A stretch of DNA of 64,000 nucleotides from an uncultured Pelagibacteraceae bacterium (GTDB taxonomy: Bacteria > Pseudomonadota > Alphaproteobacteria > Pelagibacterales > Pelagibacteraceae). Both the position numbers and the translations under genes were made by a program. Positions 1 through 9,823 of this stretch are shown here, piece after piece. Within the stretch, counting starts at the first letter, position 1, and each line of letters starts with the position of its first letter. The notes under the pieces were generated by a model. It searched no databases and was not told the origin of the DNA. It saw only the letters and a program-made list of their open reading frames with translations. The stretch lies in NCBI GenBank assembly GCA_902634455.1, contig CACPKQ010000001.1, forward strand, positions 1 to 64,000, read 5' to 3'.

Positions 1-2
1 CA

Positions 3-1859
3 CAAGCTAAAGTTTTAGAAAATGCTGAAGGAGCAAGAACAACTCCTTCTGTTGTTGCGTTTACAGATAATGAAGAAAAATTAATTGGTCAACCTGCTAA
101 AAGGCAGGCAGTCACAAATCCAGAAAATACAATTTTTGCAGTTAAAAGATTAATTGGAAGAAATTTTGAAGATCCAACAGTGAAAAAAGATATTCAAACA
201 TCTCCTTTTAAAATTATAAATTCTGATAAAGGTGACGCTTGGATAGAGGCTAAGGGACAAAAATATTCACCATCACAAATTTCTGCCTTTGTTTTACAAA
301 AAATGAAAGAAACAGCTGAAAAATATTTAGGTCAAGAGGTAACTAAAGCTGTAATTACTGTTCCAGCATATTTTAATGATGCTCAAAGACAAGCAACAAA
401 AGATGCTGGAAAAATTGCAGGTCTCGAAGTTTTAAGAATTATAAACGAACCAACTGCTGCATCATTGGCTTACGGTTTAGATAAAAAGACTAATAAAAAA
501 ATTGCAGTTTATGATTTAGGTGGAGGTACTTTTGATGTATCAATTCTTGAATTGGGTGACGGTGTTTTTGAAGTAAAATCTACTAATGGTGATACATTTT
601 TAGGTGGAGAAGATTTTGACAATACAATCGTTGAATATTTATTAAATGAATTTAAAAAAGAAAGTGGAATTGATTTAAAATCAGACAAATTAGCTCTACA
701 AAGATTAAAAGAAGCTGCAGAAAAAGCTAAAATTGAACTTTCTTCTGCTGCACAAACTGAAATAAATTTACCTTTTATTACAGCTGATAAAACTGGTCCT
801 AAACATATAAACTTAAAAATGACTAGGGCAAAATTAGAAGCATTGGTGGAAGACTTAATTTCTAGAACAATCCCTCCATGTAAAACTGCTTTAAAAGATG
901 CTGGATTGTCTGCTGGAGAAATTAATGAAGTAGTTTTAGTTGGTGGAATGACAAGAATGCCAAAAGTAATGGAAGAAGTTAAAAATTTTTTTGGTAAAGA
1001 ACCAAATAAATCAGTAAATCCTGATGAAGTAGTTGCAATGGGAGCAGCTATTCAGGCAGGAGTATTACAAGGAGATGTTAAAGATGTATTATTGCTAGAT
1101 GTAACACCTCTTTCTCTTGGAATTGAAACTTTAGGTGGTGTTTCAACTAAGTTGATTGATAAAAATACAACAATACCAACTAAAAAAAGTCAGGTATTTT
1201 CAACTGCGGAAGATAATCAGCCTGCAGTATCAATTAGAGTTTTACAGGGTGAAAGAGAGATGGCATCAGACAATAAAATTTTAGGAAACTTTGAGCTAGT
1301 AGGTATAGCACCAGCTCCAAGAGGAGTTCCGCAAATTGAAGTAACCTTTGATATAGATGCAAATGGTATTGTTAATGTTTCAGCAAAAGATAAAGGAACT
1401 GGAAAAGAACAAAAAATTCAAATTCAAGCTTCTGGTGGCTTAAGTGAAGAAGAAATTAATAAAATGGTTAAAGAAGCAGAATCAAATAAAGAAGCTGATA
1501 AAAAAAAAAGAGATGCTGTTGATTCAAGAAATCAAGCAGATACTTTATTACATTCAACGGAAAAAAATTTAAAAGAACATGGAAGCAAAGTTTCTGAGAC
1601 AGATAAAAAAGCTATTGAAAATGCATCAGCTAACTTGAGAAATGCATTAAAAGGAACTGATGTTGAAGATATAAAGAAAAAAACCCAAGAATTAGTTCAA
1701 GCATCAATGAAAATGGGCGAGGCAATATATAAATCCCAACAAAGTGCTAAACCTGGTGATGCACCCAAAGATACAAAAAAAGAAGGAAAAAAAGACGATA
1801 ACGTTGTTGATGCAGACTTTGAAGAAGTAAAAGACGACAATAAAGAAAAAAGCGCCTAA
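3..1859 (+). CDS. dnaK: Molecular chaperone DnaK (Hsp70), 5'-truncated by window start
   Basis: Frame is open from nt 3 ([21 protein letters not shown]...), upstream of the listed start at 180; [40 protein letters not shown] motifs. Confidence 0.98.
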   Translation, partial: QAKVLENAEGARTTPSVVAFTDNEEKLIGQPAKRQAVTNPENTIFAVKRLIGRNFEDPTVKKDIQTSPFKIINSDKGDAWIEAKGQKYSPSQISAFVLQKMKETAEKYLGQEVTKAVITVPAYFNDAQRQATKDAGKIAGLEVLRIINEPTAASLAYGLDKKTNKKIAVYDLGGGTFDVSILELGDGVFEVKSTNGDTFLGGEDFDNTIVEYLLNEFKKESGIDLKSDKLALQRLKEAAEKAKIELSSAAQTEINLPFITADKTGPKHINLKMTRAKLEALVEDLISRTIPPCKTALKDAGLSAGEINEVVLVGGMTRMPKVMEEVKNFFGKEPNKSVNPDEVVAMGAAIQAGVLQGDVKDVLLLDVTPLSLGIETLGGVSTKLIDKNTTIPTKKSQVFSTAEDNQPAVSIRVLQGEREMASDNKILGNFELVGIAPAPRGVPQIEVTFDIDANGIVNVSAKDKGTGKEQKIQIQASGGLSEEEINKMVKEAESNKEADKKKRDAVDSRNQADTLLHSTEKNLKEHGSKVSETDKKAIENASANLRNALKGTDVEDIKKKTQELVQASMKMGEAIYKSQQSAKPGDAPKDTKKEGKKDDNVVDADFEEVKDDNKEKSA

Positions 1860-1887
1860 GCTAACAACTGATTGTCTATAATTAGTT

Positions 1888-3012
1888 ATGGCAAAAAGAG
1901 ATTATTATGACGTCTTAGGTGTAAAAAAAAGTTCTACTCCAGATCAAATAAAATCAGCTTATAGAAAATTAGCAGTAAAATATCATCCTGATAAAAATAA
2001 AGGTGATAAAGCAGCTGAAGAAAAATTTAAAGAAGCTTCTGAAGCATATCACATTTTGTCAAATTCTGAGAGAAAACAAAACTATGATAATTTTGGTCAT
2101 GCAGCCTTTGAAAATGGAGCAGGCGGAAGAGGAGGATTTAACAATTTTGATTTCTCAAGTAATTTTTCAGATATTTTTGAAGATTTCTTTGGTGAAGGAT
2201 TTGGAGGTGGTAGAAGAAGTAGAAAATCAAGTCATAGAGGATCTGATTTAAGATATGATTTATCAATTACTTTGGAAGAAGCATTCACTGGAAAAAAACA
2301 AGATATTAAATTTTCAACATCGGAAAAATGTGACACTTGTAAAGGAAGCGGTTCAAAACCTGGGCATGAAGCTGGCTCTTGTTCAATGTGTGGAGGTCAT
2401 GGTCAAGTAAGATCTAGCCAAGGCTTTTTTACTGTTCAACAAACTTGCCCTCAATGTTCAGGGTCGGGAGAAGAAATTACAAATCCTTGCACAACATGTA
2501 ATGGACAAGGAAAAAAACAAGCATCTAAAAGATTATCAGTTACAATTCCCAAAGGTGTTGATGATGGAACAAGAATAAGACTTGCAGGAAAAGGTGAGGC
2601 AGGATCTAGAGGTGCCGGAAATGGTGATTTATATTTATTTATTAACGTATATTCTCATGATTTATTTAAAAGATCTGAAGAAAATCTATTTTTTGAATGT
2701 CCAATTTCTATTGCAGATGCAGCACTAGGAACGGCTATAGAAATTCCAACAATAGATGGTGGAAAGGCAAAAATTAAAATACCATCAGGAACACAAAGTG
2801 GAAAGCAATTTAGATTGAAAGGTAAAGGAATGCCTTTTATGAGGGGAAGTGGAACTGGAGATCTTTATGTACAAGTTAATACTGAAGTTCCTGTTTCATT
2901 AAACAAAGAACAAAAAGAATTACTTGAAAAATTTAGAGAAATTGAAAATGAAAAGTCAAACCCAAGTATTAAAAAATTCTTTCAAAAAGCTAAAAGTTTC
3001 TGGAAAAATTAA
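1888..3012 (+). CDS. dnaJ: Chaperone DnaJ
   Basis: J domain with YHPDKN (HPD), G/F-rich region, four CxxCxGxG-type zinc motifs; directly downstream of dnaK. Confidence 0.98.
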   Translation: MAKRDYYDVLGVKKSSTPDQIKSAYRKLAVKYHPDKNKGDKAAEEKFKEASEAYHILSNSERKQNYDNFGHAAFENGAGGRGGFNNFDFSSNFSDIFEDFFGEGFGGGRRSRKSSHRGSDLRYDLSITLEEAFTGKKQDIKFSTSEKCDTCKGSGSKPGHEAGSCSMCGGHGQVRSSQGFFTVQQTCPQCSGSGEEITNPCTTCNGQGKKQASKRLSVTIPKGVDDGTRIRLAGKGEAGSRGAGNGDLYLFINVYSHDLFKRSEENLFFECPISIADAALGTAIEIPTIDGGKAKIKIPSGTQSGKQFRLKGKGMPFMRGSGTGDLYVQVNTEVPVSLNKEQKELLEKFREIENEKSNPSIKKFFQKAKSFWKN

Positions 3013-3015
3013 AAA

Positions 3016-3183
3016 ATGGGACTAGAAGAAATCATCCCCGCAATTTTTTTAATTGCAGTTTTGATCTTGATTATTCCAAATTTTTTAAAAACTAATTTAA
3101 AATTAAAACAATTAATTCAGAATTTATTTGTTTGGTTTATAATAGTTGTATCTATTGTAATAATTTCATATCTTATTTTATAA
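3016..3183 (+). CDS. Small membrane protein, 55 aa, two predicted TM segments (not in ORF track)
   Basis: Manual translation MGLEEIIPAIFLIAVLILIIPNFLKTNLKLKQLIQNLFVWFIIVVSIVIISYLIL*; its stop overlaps the ATG at 3183 by 1 nt, so translational coupling is likely. Confidence 0.6.
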   Translation: MGLEEIIPAIFLIAVLILIIPNFLKTNLKLKQLIQNLFVWFIIVVSIVIISYLIL

Positions 3184-4499
3184 TGAAGAAAAAAATAATT
3201 TTTATAACTTTATTTTGCTTAATTTTATTTTTTTTATTTCAAATTCTCTTTTCTAGTAAATATAACTACAAAAATATTTATAAAAATATATCTTACGAAA
3301 ATCGCCAAATAATTAAAAAATATCTTAAATTAAGTACTAATTACATTAAATATGAAGTTTTTTATGAAAATTATTCTGATTTTCCCAGTACAGCTTTGAT
3401 AGACCTAGATTTCCAAAAAATTAAAATCGAAAAATTTACTAATAGGATCAACAGTACAAAAGCAGTTGGATATTTAGATCTTTATAACAATAAAATTATT
3501 CTCGTATCTGGTAATGGAAATTTCTTGTTTCTTGATAAGAGTAATCTTTCTAAAGACACAAAACAAATTACAATAAAATCTAATTTGAAAAATATTATAA
3601 AAGATGAATTATTTTTTAATAAAACATCTTCATCGTTCAATGATGCAATTTCCGTAAATGACATCTTAATAGATGATGATACAATTTACATGAGCTTTGC
3701 GAGAGAAATAGAGGATAGTTGCTACAACACATCAATCATTAAAGCAGAAATGAATACAGATTTTTTAGAATTTGAGGATTTTTTTACTTATCCAGATTGT
3801 GCGATTTTAGATAAAAGTAAATCTGAAAGGGAACTAAAATTTAATGCCCAAGCGTCTGGTGGCAGAATGGCAATCTACAACGAGGGCGACTCCAAAAAAA
3901 TGCTTTTTACCACTGGTACTTTTTTAATTAATTCAAATGCTCAAAAAGATGAATCAAATTTAGGAAAAATATTATTGATAAATTTAGAAAATGGAAAAGG
4001 TGAAATATTTGCTAAAGGTTTTAGAAATCCACAAGGTTTACTTGTTAAAAATGATATTATTTTAACGAGCAGTCACGGTCCTAAAGGGGGAGATGAAATT
4101 AATAAAATTTTATATGGTAAAAATTATGGATGGCCAATTTCTTCTTACGGTACAGAATATAGATATAAAAAAAATGCTAATCTTAAATACAAAAAAAATC
4201 ATTCAAGTCATGGATTTGAAGAACCAGTTTTTTCTTTTGTACCTTCCGTAGGTTTGTCTCAAATTGTTGATGTTAATAATAATTTTAACAATAAATGGAA
4301 AAATAATATATTGGTAACATCTTTAAAAGGAAGCAGCATATTCAGATTGACAATGAATGAGGATTACTCGAAAATAATTTCTAAAGAGAGAATAATAGTT
4401 AATGAAAGAATAAGAGATATCGTTTACGACACAAAAAATAAAGCTTTTTATCTTTTATTAGAGGATAGTAAAAGTCTTACAATAATTAAAAATAAATAA
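3183..4499 (+). CDS. Membrane-anchored glucose/sorbosone dehydrogenase-like beta-propeller protein
   Basis: KGFRNPQGLLV..SSHGPKGGDEINKI..GKNYGWPISSYGTEY resembles the GSDH/PQQ-sugar-dehydrogenase propeller family; N-terminal TM helix. Start moved from 3132 to the ATG at 3183. Confidence 0.75.
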   Translation: MKKKIIFITLFCLILFFLFQILFSSKYNYKNIYKNISYENRQIIKKYLKLSTNYIKYEVFYENYSDFPSTALIDLDFQKIKIEKFTNRINSTKAVGYLDLYNNKIILVSGNGNFLFLDKSNLSKDTKQITIKSNLKNIIKDELFFNKTSSSFNDAISVNDILIDDDTIYMSFAREIEDSCYNTSIIKAEMNTDFLEFEDFFTYPDCAILDKSKSERELKFNAQASGGRMAIYNEGDSKKMLFTTGTFLINSNAQKDESNLGKILLINLENGKGEIFAKGFRNPQGLLVKNDIILTSSHGPKGGDEINKILYGKNYGWPISSYGTEYRYKKNANLKYKKNHSSHGFEEPVFSFVPSVGLSQIVDVNNNFNNKWKNNILVTSLKGSSIFRLTMNEDYSKIISKERIIVNERIRDIVYDTKNKAFYLLLEDSKSLTIIKNK

Positions 4500-4503
4500 T
4501 TTT

Positions 4504-5508
4504 TTGACTAAAATAATTTTAGGAACTGCAAAACTAGGTTGGGATATATCAAATAAAAACTATAACAATCAAATAAAAGTAATTGAATTTTTTTTAAAAA
4601 AAAATTATCAAATTCACATATCTGCTAACTATGGTTATAGTCTAAACAGAATAAGAAAGATAAAAATTCTCAGTAAAAGCAAATCTTCTTTTTTACTAAA
4701 GATCTCTTTTAATAATCAAGAAAGTTTTATCCATGAATTAATTTATTCTTCTATGATGATTGGAAGTAACAAAAAAATTGATATTCAAATAGATGAGTCT
4801 TTTCAAACAAAAAATTTAGTTTCCTTATTACAAACAATTCAAATTACAAAAAATTTAACAAATATTAATAAGATTTTATTTACACCTATGACCTATAATC
4901 AAAATGAATTTTTAAAGAAAAATTTTTCAAAATTTGATTTTACAATTCATTATTCATTTGTAGAAAGAAGTGTTAATAATAATCTTTTATCAAATAAAAA
5001 AAGTAGAAAGATCATCGCTCTCAGAGCTTTAGGAAAAGGATTTAGAAATTTTTCTTTTGATGATTTTTATAAGAAAAAAACCAGATACAATCATAAAAAA
5101 TTAAACAAAACTCTTTTAAAGTTAAATTTAAGTGAGCTTGAAGCTAGAGCTTTATACGTATTTAATAATAAATCTTTAAGTAAGGTTGTTATTTCAACAA
5201 GCAAATTAAAAAATTTATTTGAACTGTTCAAGTTGGAGAAAAAAAAATTAGAAATTAAAAAATGGAAAATTCTTGAAAGGTATTCAATTAAAAATTTTAC
5301 AATTAAAAAAACTAGTAAACCCTTATATCAAAATTCATTTACAAAAAAACATAACCCACAAATTTTTTTTAAATCTCTTAATTTTCTTAGAAAGAAAAAC
5401 TTAATAAGCAAAAGATACTTTTTAGTAGGTATATACCATTTAAACATAGGATTAATTAATTTATTAATTAATTTTTTTAAAATTAAAATTATAAGTTTAC
5501 TAAAATGA
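4504..5508 (+). CDS. Divergent aldo/keto-reductase-like protein (TTG start)
   Basis: N-terminal ILGTAKLGWD and central IHYSFVERSVNNNLLSNK..IALRALGKGF resemble the AKR barrel; otherwise diverged. Confidence 0.6.
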   Translation: MTKIILGTAKLGWDISNKNYNNQIKVIEFFLKKNYQIHISANYGYSLNRIRKIKILSKSKSSFLLKISFNNQESFIHELIYSSMMIGSNKKIDIQIDESFQTKNLVSLLQTIQITKNLTNINKILFTPMTYNQNEFLKKNFSKFDFTIHYSFVERSVNNNLLSNKKSRKIIALRALGKGFRNFSFDDFYKKKTRYNHKKLNKTLLKLNLSELEARALYVFNNKSLSKVVISTSKLKNLFELFKLEKKKLEIKKWKILERYSIKNFTIKKTSKPLYQNSFTKKHNPQIFFKSLNFLRKKNLISKRYFLVGIYHLNIGLINLLINFFKIKIISLLK

Positions 5509-6755
5509 TTTATGATTATTTAATCATCGGGAGTGGACCAGCTGGTAGTATCCTTGCAAAATCTCTCCCTACAAAATCTAAAATATTAATTGTTGATATT
5601 GCTAAAAACAGTGATCACTATAAAACACAAAATTTCAAGCACCCTTTAATAAACTTTTGCACATCAAATTATAAAATCAGATATAGCAATCGACTTGGGG
5701 GAAATTCAGTTTTATGGAATAACAAATTATCGATATTATCACCGCATGAATTCAGAGATATGGGTTTTTTATTTTCTTATGATGAATACAAAAAATACTC
5801 TTCTGAAATTATCAAAATTTTAAACTTAAAAAAAATAAAAAAAAAATATAATCCAACTTTTCTAGAAGTTTTTAGAGCAAAGTTAGATAATATATTTACC
5901 CTCATGAATTTAAAAAAAAATAAAAATATAAAAATACTGAAAGGTCATTTTCCGGTTAAAATAATTTTTGATAAAAATAAAAAAAGGGTAAAAGGAATTA
6001 CTTTTAAAAACAAAATTAAAAATAAAACATATTATTTTAAGAAAAATCTAGTTCTGTGTGCAGGCAATTTCGGAAACGTTTTCATGATAAAAAATTTTTT
6101 TAAAAAAAATAGAAATTCTGGCAAAATTCTATGCGATCATCCTCATATCAGTATAAATATTGATTTTACCTTATCCAAAAAATTTTTAGAATTTAAAAAA
6201 AAATTTAATTATGAGAAAAAAATTGTTTATGAAAAACTGTATACAAAAGTGAATAAACCGCTTTATACAGTTCAATTAAAAAAAAACTTTGATAACAAAT
6301 CAAAATCATTATTTTTTAAATTTGTTAATATTATTCTGCATAAACTAAAAATTAAATCCTTTTATAATTTAGAATTTGTTTTTTCTCAGAAAAAAAATAA
6401 ATCAAGATCAATTGATTTAAATAGTTATTCAAAAATTGAAAACTCAAAAAAATTAGATGTTTTTTATAAAATCCAAAAAAAAGAACTAGAAAATATTAAA
6501 GATAATATTGAACAAATTGTTAAAAGAAAAATATCTAGTTTTTCCGAATTAGTAATTGGAAATCATCCATGTTGTTCTAATCCTATGGGAAAAAATAAAA
6601 TTTCTAGCGTTGTGGATAAAAATTTAAAACTTAATAAATATAAAAATGTATATCTTTGTGGTTCAGATGTGTTTCCAAATAGTGGACTAACAAATCCAAC
6701 CTTTACTATAATGGTATTATCTCGTAGATTAGCAAAATACTTATCATTAAATTAA
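5505..6755 (+). CDS. GMC-family FAD oxidoreductase
   Basis: YDYLIIGSGPAGSILA Rossmann motif; C-terminal NHPCCSNPMG..VYLCGSDVFPNSGLTNPTFTIMVLSRRLA. Confidence 0.85.
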   Translation: MIYDYLIIGSGPAGSILAKSLPTKSKILIVDIAKNSDHYKTQNFKHPLINFCTSNYKIRYSNRLGGNSVLWNNKLSILSPHEFRDMGFLFSYDEYKKYSSEIIKILNLKKIKKKYNPTFLEVFRAKLDNIFTLMNLKKNKNIKILKGHFPVKIIFDKNKKRVKGITFKNKIKNKTYYFKKNLVLCAGNFGNVFMIKNFFKKNRNSGKILCDHPHISINIDFTLSKKFLEFKKKFNYEKKIVYEKLYTKVNKPLYTVQLKKNFDNKSKSLFFKFVNIILHKLKIKSFYNLEFVFSQKKNKSRSIDLNSYSKIENSKKLDVFYKIQKKELENIKDNIEQIVKRKISSFSELVIGNHPCCSNPMGKNKISSVVDKNLKLNKYKNVYLCGSDVFPNSGLTNPTFTIMVLSRRLAKYLSLN

Positions 6756-6756
6756 A

Positions 6757-7533
6757 ATGACAAAAATTAACTTAGCTATAACTGGATGTTTAGGACGTAT
6801 GGGTCAACAAATAATCAAATCTACAAAAAAAGACAAAAATTTTCACATAGTGAGCCTAACTGAGAATAAAAAAACAAATAAAAAGGTTCATGGAATTAAT
6901 ATTTATCAAAATACGGAACAGGCGTTTAAAAGTGCAAACGTAATTATAGATTTTACCATTCCAAAATGTACTCTTCAGGTTTTACAGATTGCATCAAAAT
7001 TAAGGAAAAAAGTAGTAATTGGAACCACAGGTTTTACTAAGAATGAAGAAAATTTAATAAAAAGATTTTCGCGTAAAATACCAATTTTAAAAGCTGGCAA
7101 TATGAGTTTGGGTATAAATCTTTTAATGTATTTAACAGAAATAGCATCTAGTTCTTTAGGAAGAGGTTTTTTAAGTAAAATTTTTGAAATTCATCACAAA
7201 CATAAAAAGGATTTTCCATCTGGGACTGCATTAATGTTGGCCAAAGGTATTGCTTTAGGAAAAAATAAAAATTTTTATAGTTTAGTTGGAAATAAATATT
7301 TCAATAAAAAAAATTTTCCTTATGGAAAAAAGATAAATTTTAACTCTATTAGAAAAGGCGAAGTTATAGGTAAACATGAAGTTAAATTTTCAAGTGGAAA
7401 AGAAATAATAACTCTTGATCATGAAGCATTTGATAGAGCTTTGTATTCTGAGGGGGCATTATCTGCTGCAAAATGGTTGATGAAAAAAAAGCCTGGCCTT
7501 TATTCTATGCGAGATCTTATGAATTTCAAATAA
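6757..7533 (+). CDS. dapB: 4-hydroxy-tetrahydrodipicolinate reductase
   Basis: ITGCLGRMGQQI, EIHHKHKKDFPSGTA, SLG...FSSGKEIITLDHEA signatures. Confidence 0.97.
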   Translation: MTKINLAITGCLGRMGQQIIKSTKKDKNFHIVSLTENKKTNKKVHGINIYQNTEQAFKSANVIIDFTIPKCTLQVLQIASKLRKKVVIGTTGFTKNEENLIKRFSRKIPILKAGNMSLGINLLMYLTEIASSSLGRGFLSKIFEIHHKHKKDFPSGTALMLAKGIALGKNKNFYSLVGNKYFNKKNFPYGKKINFNSIRKGEVIGKHEVKFSSGKEIITLDHEAFDRALYSEGALSAAKWLMKKKPGLYSMRDLMNFK

Positions 7534-8186
7534 TGAATGAAATTGAAAGAGCAAAAATCATAAATAAAACACTTAATAAACTTTATCCAAATATAGTCGT
7601 TCCTCTAAATAGTAGAAATGTTTTTACACTTTTAATATCAGTTCTTCTTTCTGCTCAATGTACAGATGTAAATGTAAATAATGTTACAAAAAATATCTAT
7701 CCTAAATATAATAAACCAGAACACTTTGTAAAATTAGGAAGAAAGAAAATTGAAAGTTTAATTAAGAGTATAGGCATTTTTAGAGTGAAGGCTAAAAGCG
7801 TTTATTTATTATCAAAACAACTTATTGAAAAACACAATGGAAAAGTTCCTGATAATTTTGAGGAACTTGAAAAACTTCCAGGCGTGGGACATAAAACGGC
7901 AAGTGTAGTTATGTCACAGGGATTTGGTCATCCAGCTTTTCCTGTAGACACTCATATTCATAGACTGGCTCAAAGATGGGGCTTAACTAAAGGCAAAAAT
8001 GTTATTCAAACAGAAAAGGATTTAAAGAGATTATTTCCTAAAAAATTTTGGAATAAACTTCACCTTCAAATAATTTATTATGGAAGAGAATATTGTAAAG
8101 CTAGAGAATGTTATGGTTTAACTTGTAAAATTTGTACTACTTGTTATCCTAAAAGAAAATCACCAATAAAAACAAAGAAAGCTTAA
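7533..8186 (+). CDS. nth: Endonuclease III
   Basis: LLSAQCTDVNVN, LPGVGHKTASVVM (HhH), VDTHIHRLAQRWGL, C-terminal 4Fe-4S cysteines; start moved to the ATG overlapping the dapB stop. Confidence 0.95.
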   Translation: MNEIERAKIINKTLNKLYPNIVVPLNSRNVFTLLISVLLSAQCTDVNVNNVTKNIYPKYNKPEHFVKLGRKKIESLIKSIGIFRVKAKSVYLLSKQLIEKHNGKVPDNFEELEKLPGVGHKTASVVMSQGFGHPAFPVDTHIHRLAQRWGLTKGKNVIQTEKDLKRLFPKKFWNKLHLQIIYYGREYCKARECYGLTCKICTTCYPKRKSPIKTKKA

Positions 8187-8188
8187 TT

Positions 8189-9121
8189 ATGAAAATTTTA
8201 GGAATAGGAAATGCAATTGTAGATGTTATTTGTAAAGTTGATGACAATTTTATTTCCCAAAACAATTTGACTAAAAGTACAATGAAATTAATTTTTGATG
8301 AAAATGAATTTAAAAAATTATTAACTAACCTTAAAATAGAAAAAACTGTTTCAGGTGGATCAGTAGCAAATTCAATAGTGGGTATATCTCAACTGGGTAA
8401 CAAAGTAGGATTCATAGGTAAAATATCTGATGATGCGCTTGGAAGTAAATATGAAGAAGGATTAAAAAAAGAAAATGTAAAATATTTTTATTCTAAAAAG
8501 AAAGAAGAATTACCAACAGGAACATGTTTAATTTTAGTTACACCAGACTCTGAAAGAACAATGTGCACATTTTTAGGTACTGCGGGAAAAATTAATGAAA
8601 CTGATGTTAACTCTGATGCAGTTAAACAAAGTGAAATAATATTTCTCGAAGGTTATTTATGGGATGAAGGTGAACCTAAAAAAGCTTTTGATAAAGCAAT
8701 TAATAATGCAAATAAAGTAGCTATGTCATTATCAGATCAATTTTGTGTTGATAGACATAAACCTCATTTTTTAAATTTAGTAAAAAATAAGCTAGATATT
8801 ACCTTTGCTAATCAGCAAGAAATCACTTCATTAATTGATGCTAAAAACTTTGAAGAGGTCATAAATTTTTGTAAACAACTTGGTAAATTAATAGTTGTTA
8901 CTAGAGGAGAAAATGGAGCAGTTGCAATAAAAGGTGACGAAGTAGTTGAATGTAGTGTTCAAAAAAATCTTAAAATTGTTGATTTAACTGGTGCAGGAGA
9001 TCTTTTTGCCGCTGGATTTTTACATGGTCATATAAATAATTTATCAATTAAGGAAAGTTTAGAAAAAGGAACAGAAATGTCATCTAAAATAATTCAACAA
9101 ATTGGCGCTAGAATAAGTTAA
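8189..9121 (+). CDS. PfkB-family (adenosine-kinase-like) sugar kinase
   Basis: GIGNAIVDVICKV N-term; VSGGSVANSI; C-terminal VDLTGAGDLFAAGFLHG. Confidence 0.9.
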   Translation: MKILGIGNAIVDVICKVDDNFISQNNLTKSTMKLIFDENEFKKLLTNLKIEKTVSGGSVANSIVGISQLGNKVGFIGKISDDALGSKYEEGLKKENVKYFYSKKKEELPTGTCLILVTPDSERTMCTFLGTAGKINETDVNSDAVKQSEIIFLEGYLWDEGEPKKAFDKAINNANKVAMSLSDQFCVDRHKPHFLNLVKNKLDITFANQQEITSLIDAKNFEEVINFCKQLGKLIVVTRGENGAVAIKGDEVVECSVQKNLKIVDLTGAGDLFAAGFLHGHINNLSIKESLEKGTEMSSKIIQQIGARIS

Positions 9122-9227
9122 TTTTTTTTTTTCTTTTAAAACTTCCTTTTCCTTTTTTAGGTTTTACCACTCTTGGTCTATATTTTTTTGTTCTTAATTC
9201 CTTTGCAATAAAATTTTTCTTATTCAT
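9108..9227 (-). CDS. ArfA-like (alternative ribosome-rescue factor) mini-protein, 39 aa (not in ORF track)
   Basis: Manual translation MNKKNFIAKELRTKKYRPRVVKPKKGKGSFKRKKKINLF*; the KKGKGSFKRK core resembles the ArfA KKGKGSYMRK motif. Overlaps both flanking genes. Confidence 0.6.
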   Translation of the reverse strand: MNKKNFIAKELRTKKYRPRVVKPKKGKGSFKRKKKINLF

Positions 9228-9810
9228 CTATTTTATAACCATTATCTAAACTTATAATAAAATTTTCATCATTAAATTTATCCTTGATCTTTTTTCTTAA
9301 CCTGTAAATATGAGTTTCTACAGTATGTGTTTCAAGTACTGATGTATGGCCCCAAACACTTTTCTGAAAAATTTCAATACTTTGCGGTCTTTTATTTTCA
9401 TTCAAATGTAAAATAATATCTATTTCTCTTTCAGTTAATTTTAATTGTTTTTTATCTTTAGTAATTTTTCTAGAATTTAAATCCAAAATATATTCTTTTA
9501 TTTTAATTTCAGACTGATCTATATATTTTTGTTTTAATAATTGAATATTCAATTTTTCAATTAATTTATTAATTGTTAATGGAAAATCTTTTAGAACTAA
9601 TATTTTTTTTTTATCTATATTTTTTTTAATTTCAAAATATATTTCACTGTTAACTAATATTAAGTAATTTCCATATTTATCTTCATTTATATTTAATAAT
9701 TCACTATAATTTTGAACTTTAAATAATTGGAATTTTAAATTTTCTTTAATTTCATCTAAAACATTGAATAAAATGTCAAAATCATAAATAATAATACTTT
9801 GTTTATTCAT
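9220..9810 (-). CDS. OmpR/PhoB-type winged-helix regulator with degenerate receiver domain
   Basis: C-term KLTEREIDIILHLNENKRPQS..VWGHTSVLETHTVETHIYRLRKKI..NGYKI is a Trans_reg_C domain; N-term lacks an obvious phosphoacceptor Asp. Confidence 0.8.
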   Translation of the reverse strand: MNKQSIIIYDFDILFNVLDEIKENLKFQLFKVQNYSELLNINEDKYGNYLILVNSEIYFEIKKNIDKKKILVLKDFPLTINKLIEKLNIQLLKQKYIDQSEIKIKEYILDLNSRKITKDKKQLKLTEREIDIILHLNENKRPQSIEIFQKSVWGHTSVLETHTVETHIYRLRKKIKDKFNDENFIISLDNGYKIDE

Positions 9811-9823
9811 GTATAAATAAAAT

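Noticed and set aside
2003-2251. 82-aa plus-strand ORF inside dnaJ
   Set aside because: Out-of-frame shadow of the well-supported DnaJ CDS; low-complexity composition.
3132-3182. 17-aa extension of the propeller-protein ORF
   Set aside because: Overlaps the 55-aa membrane ORF; the ATG at 3183 directly precedes a clean signal-anchor sequence.
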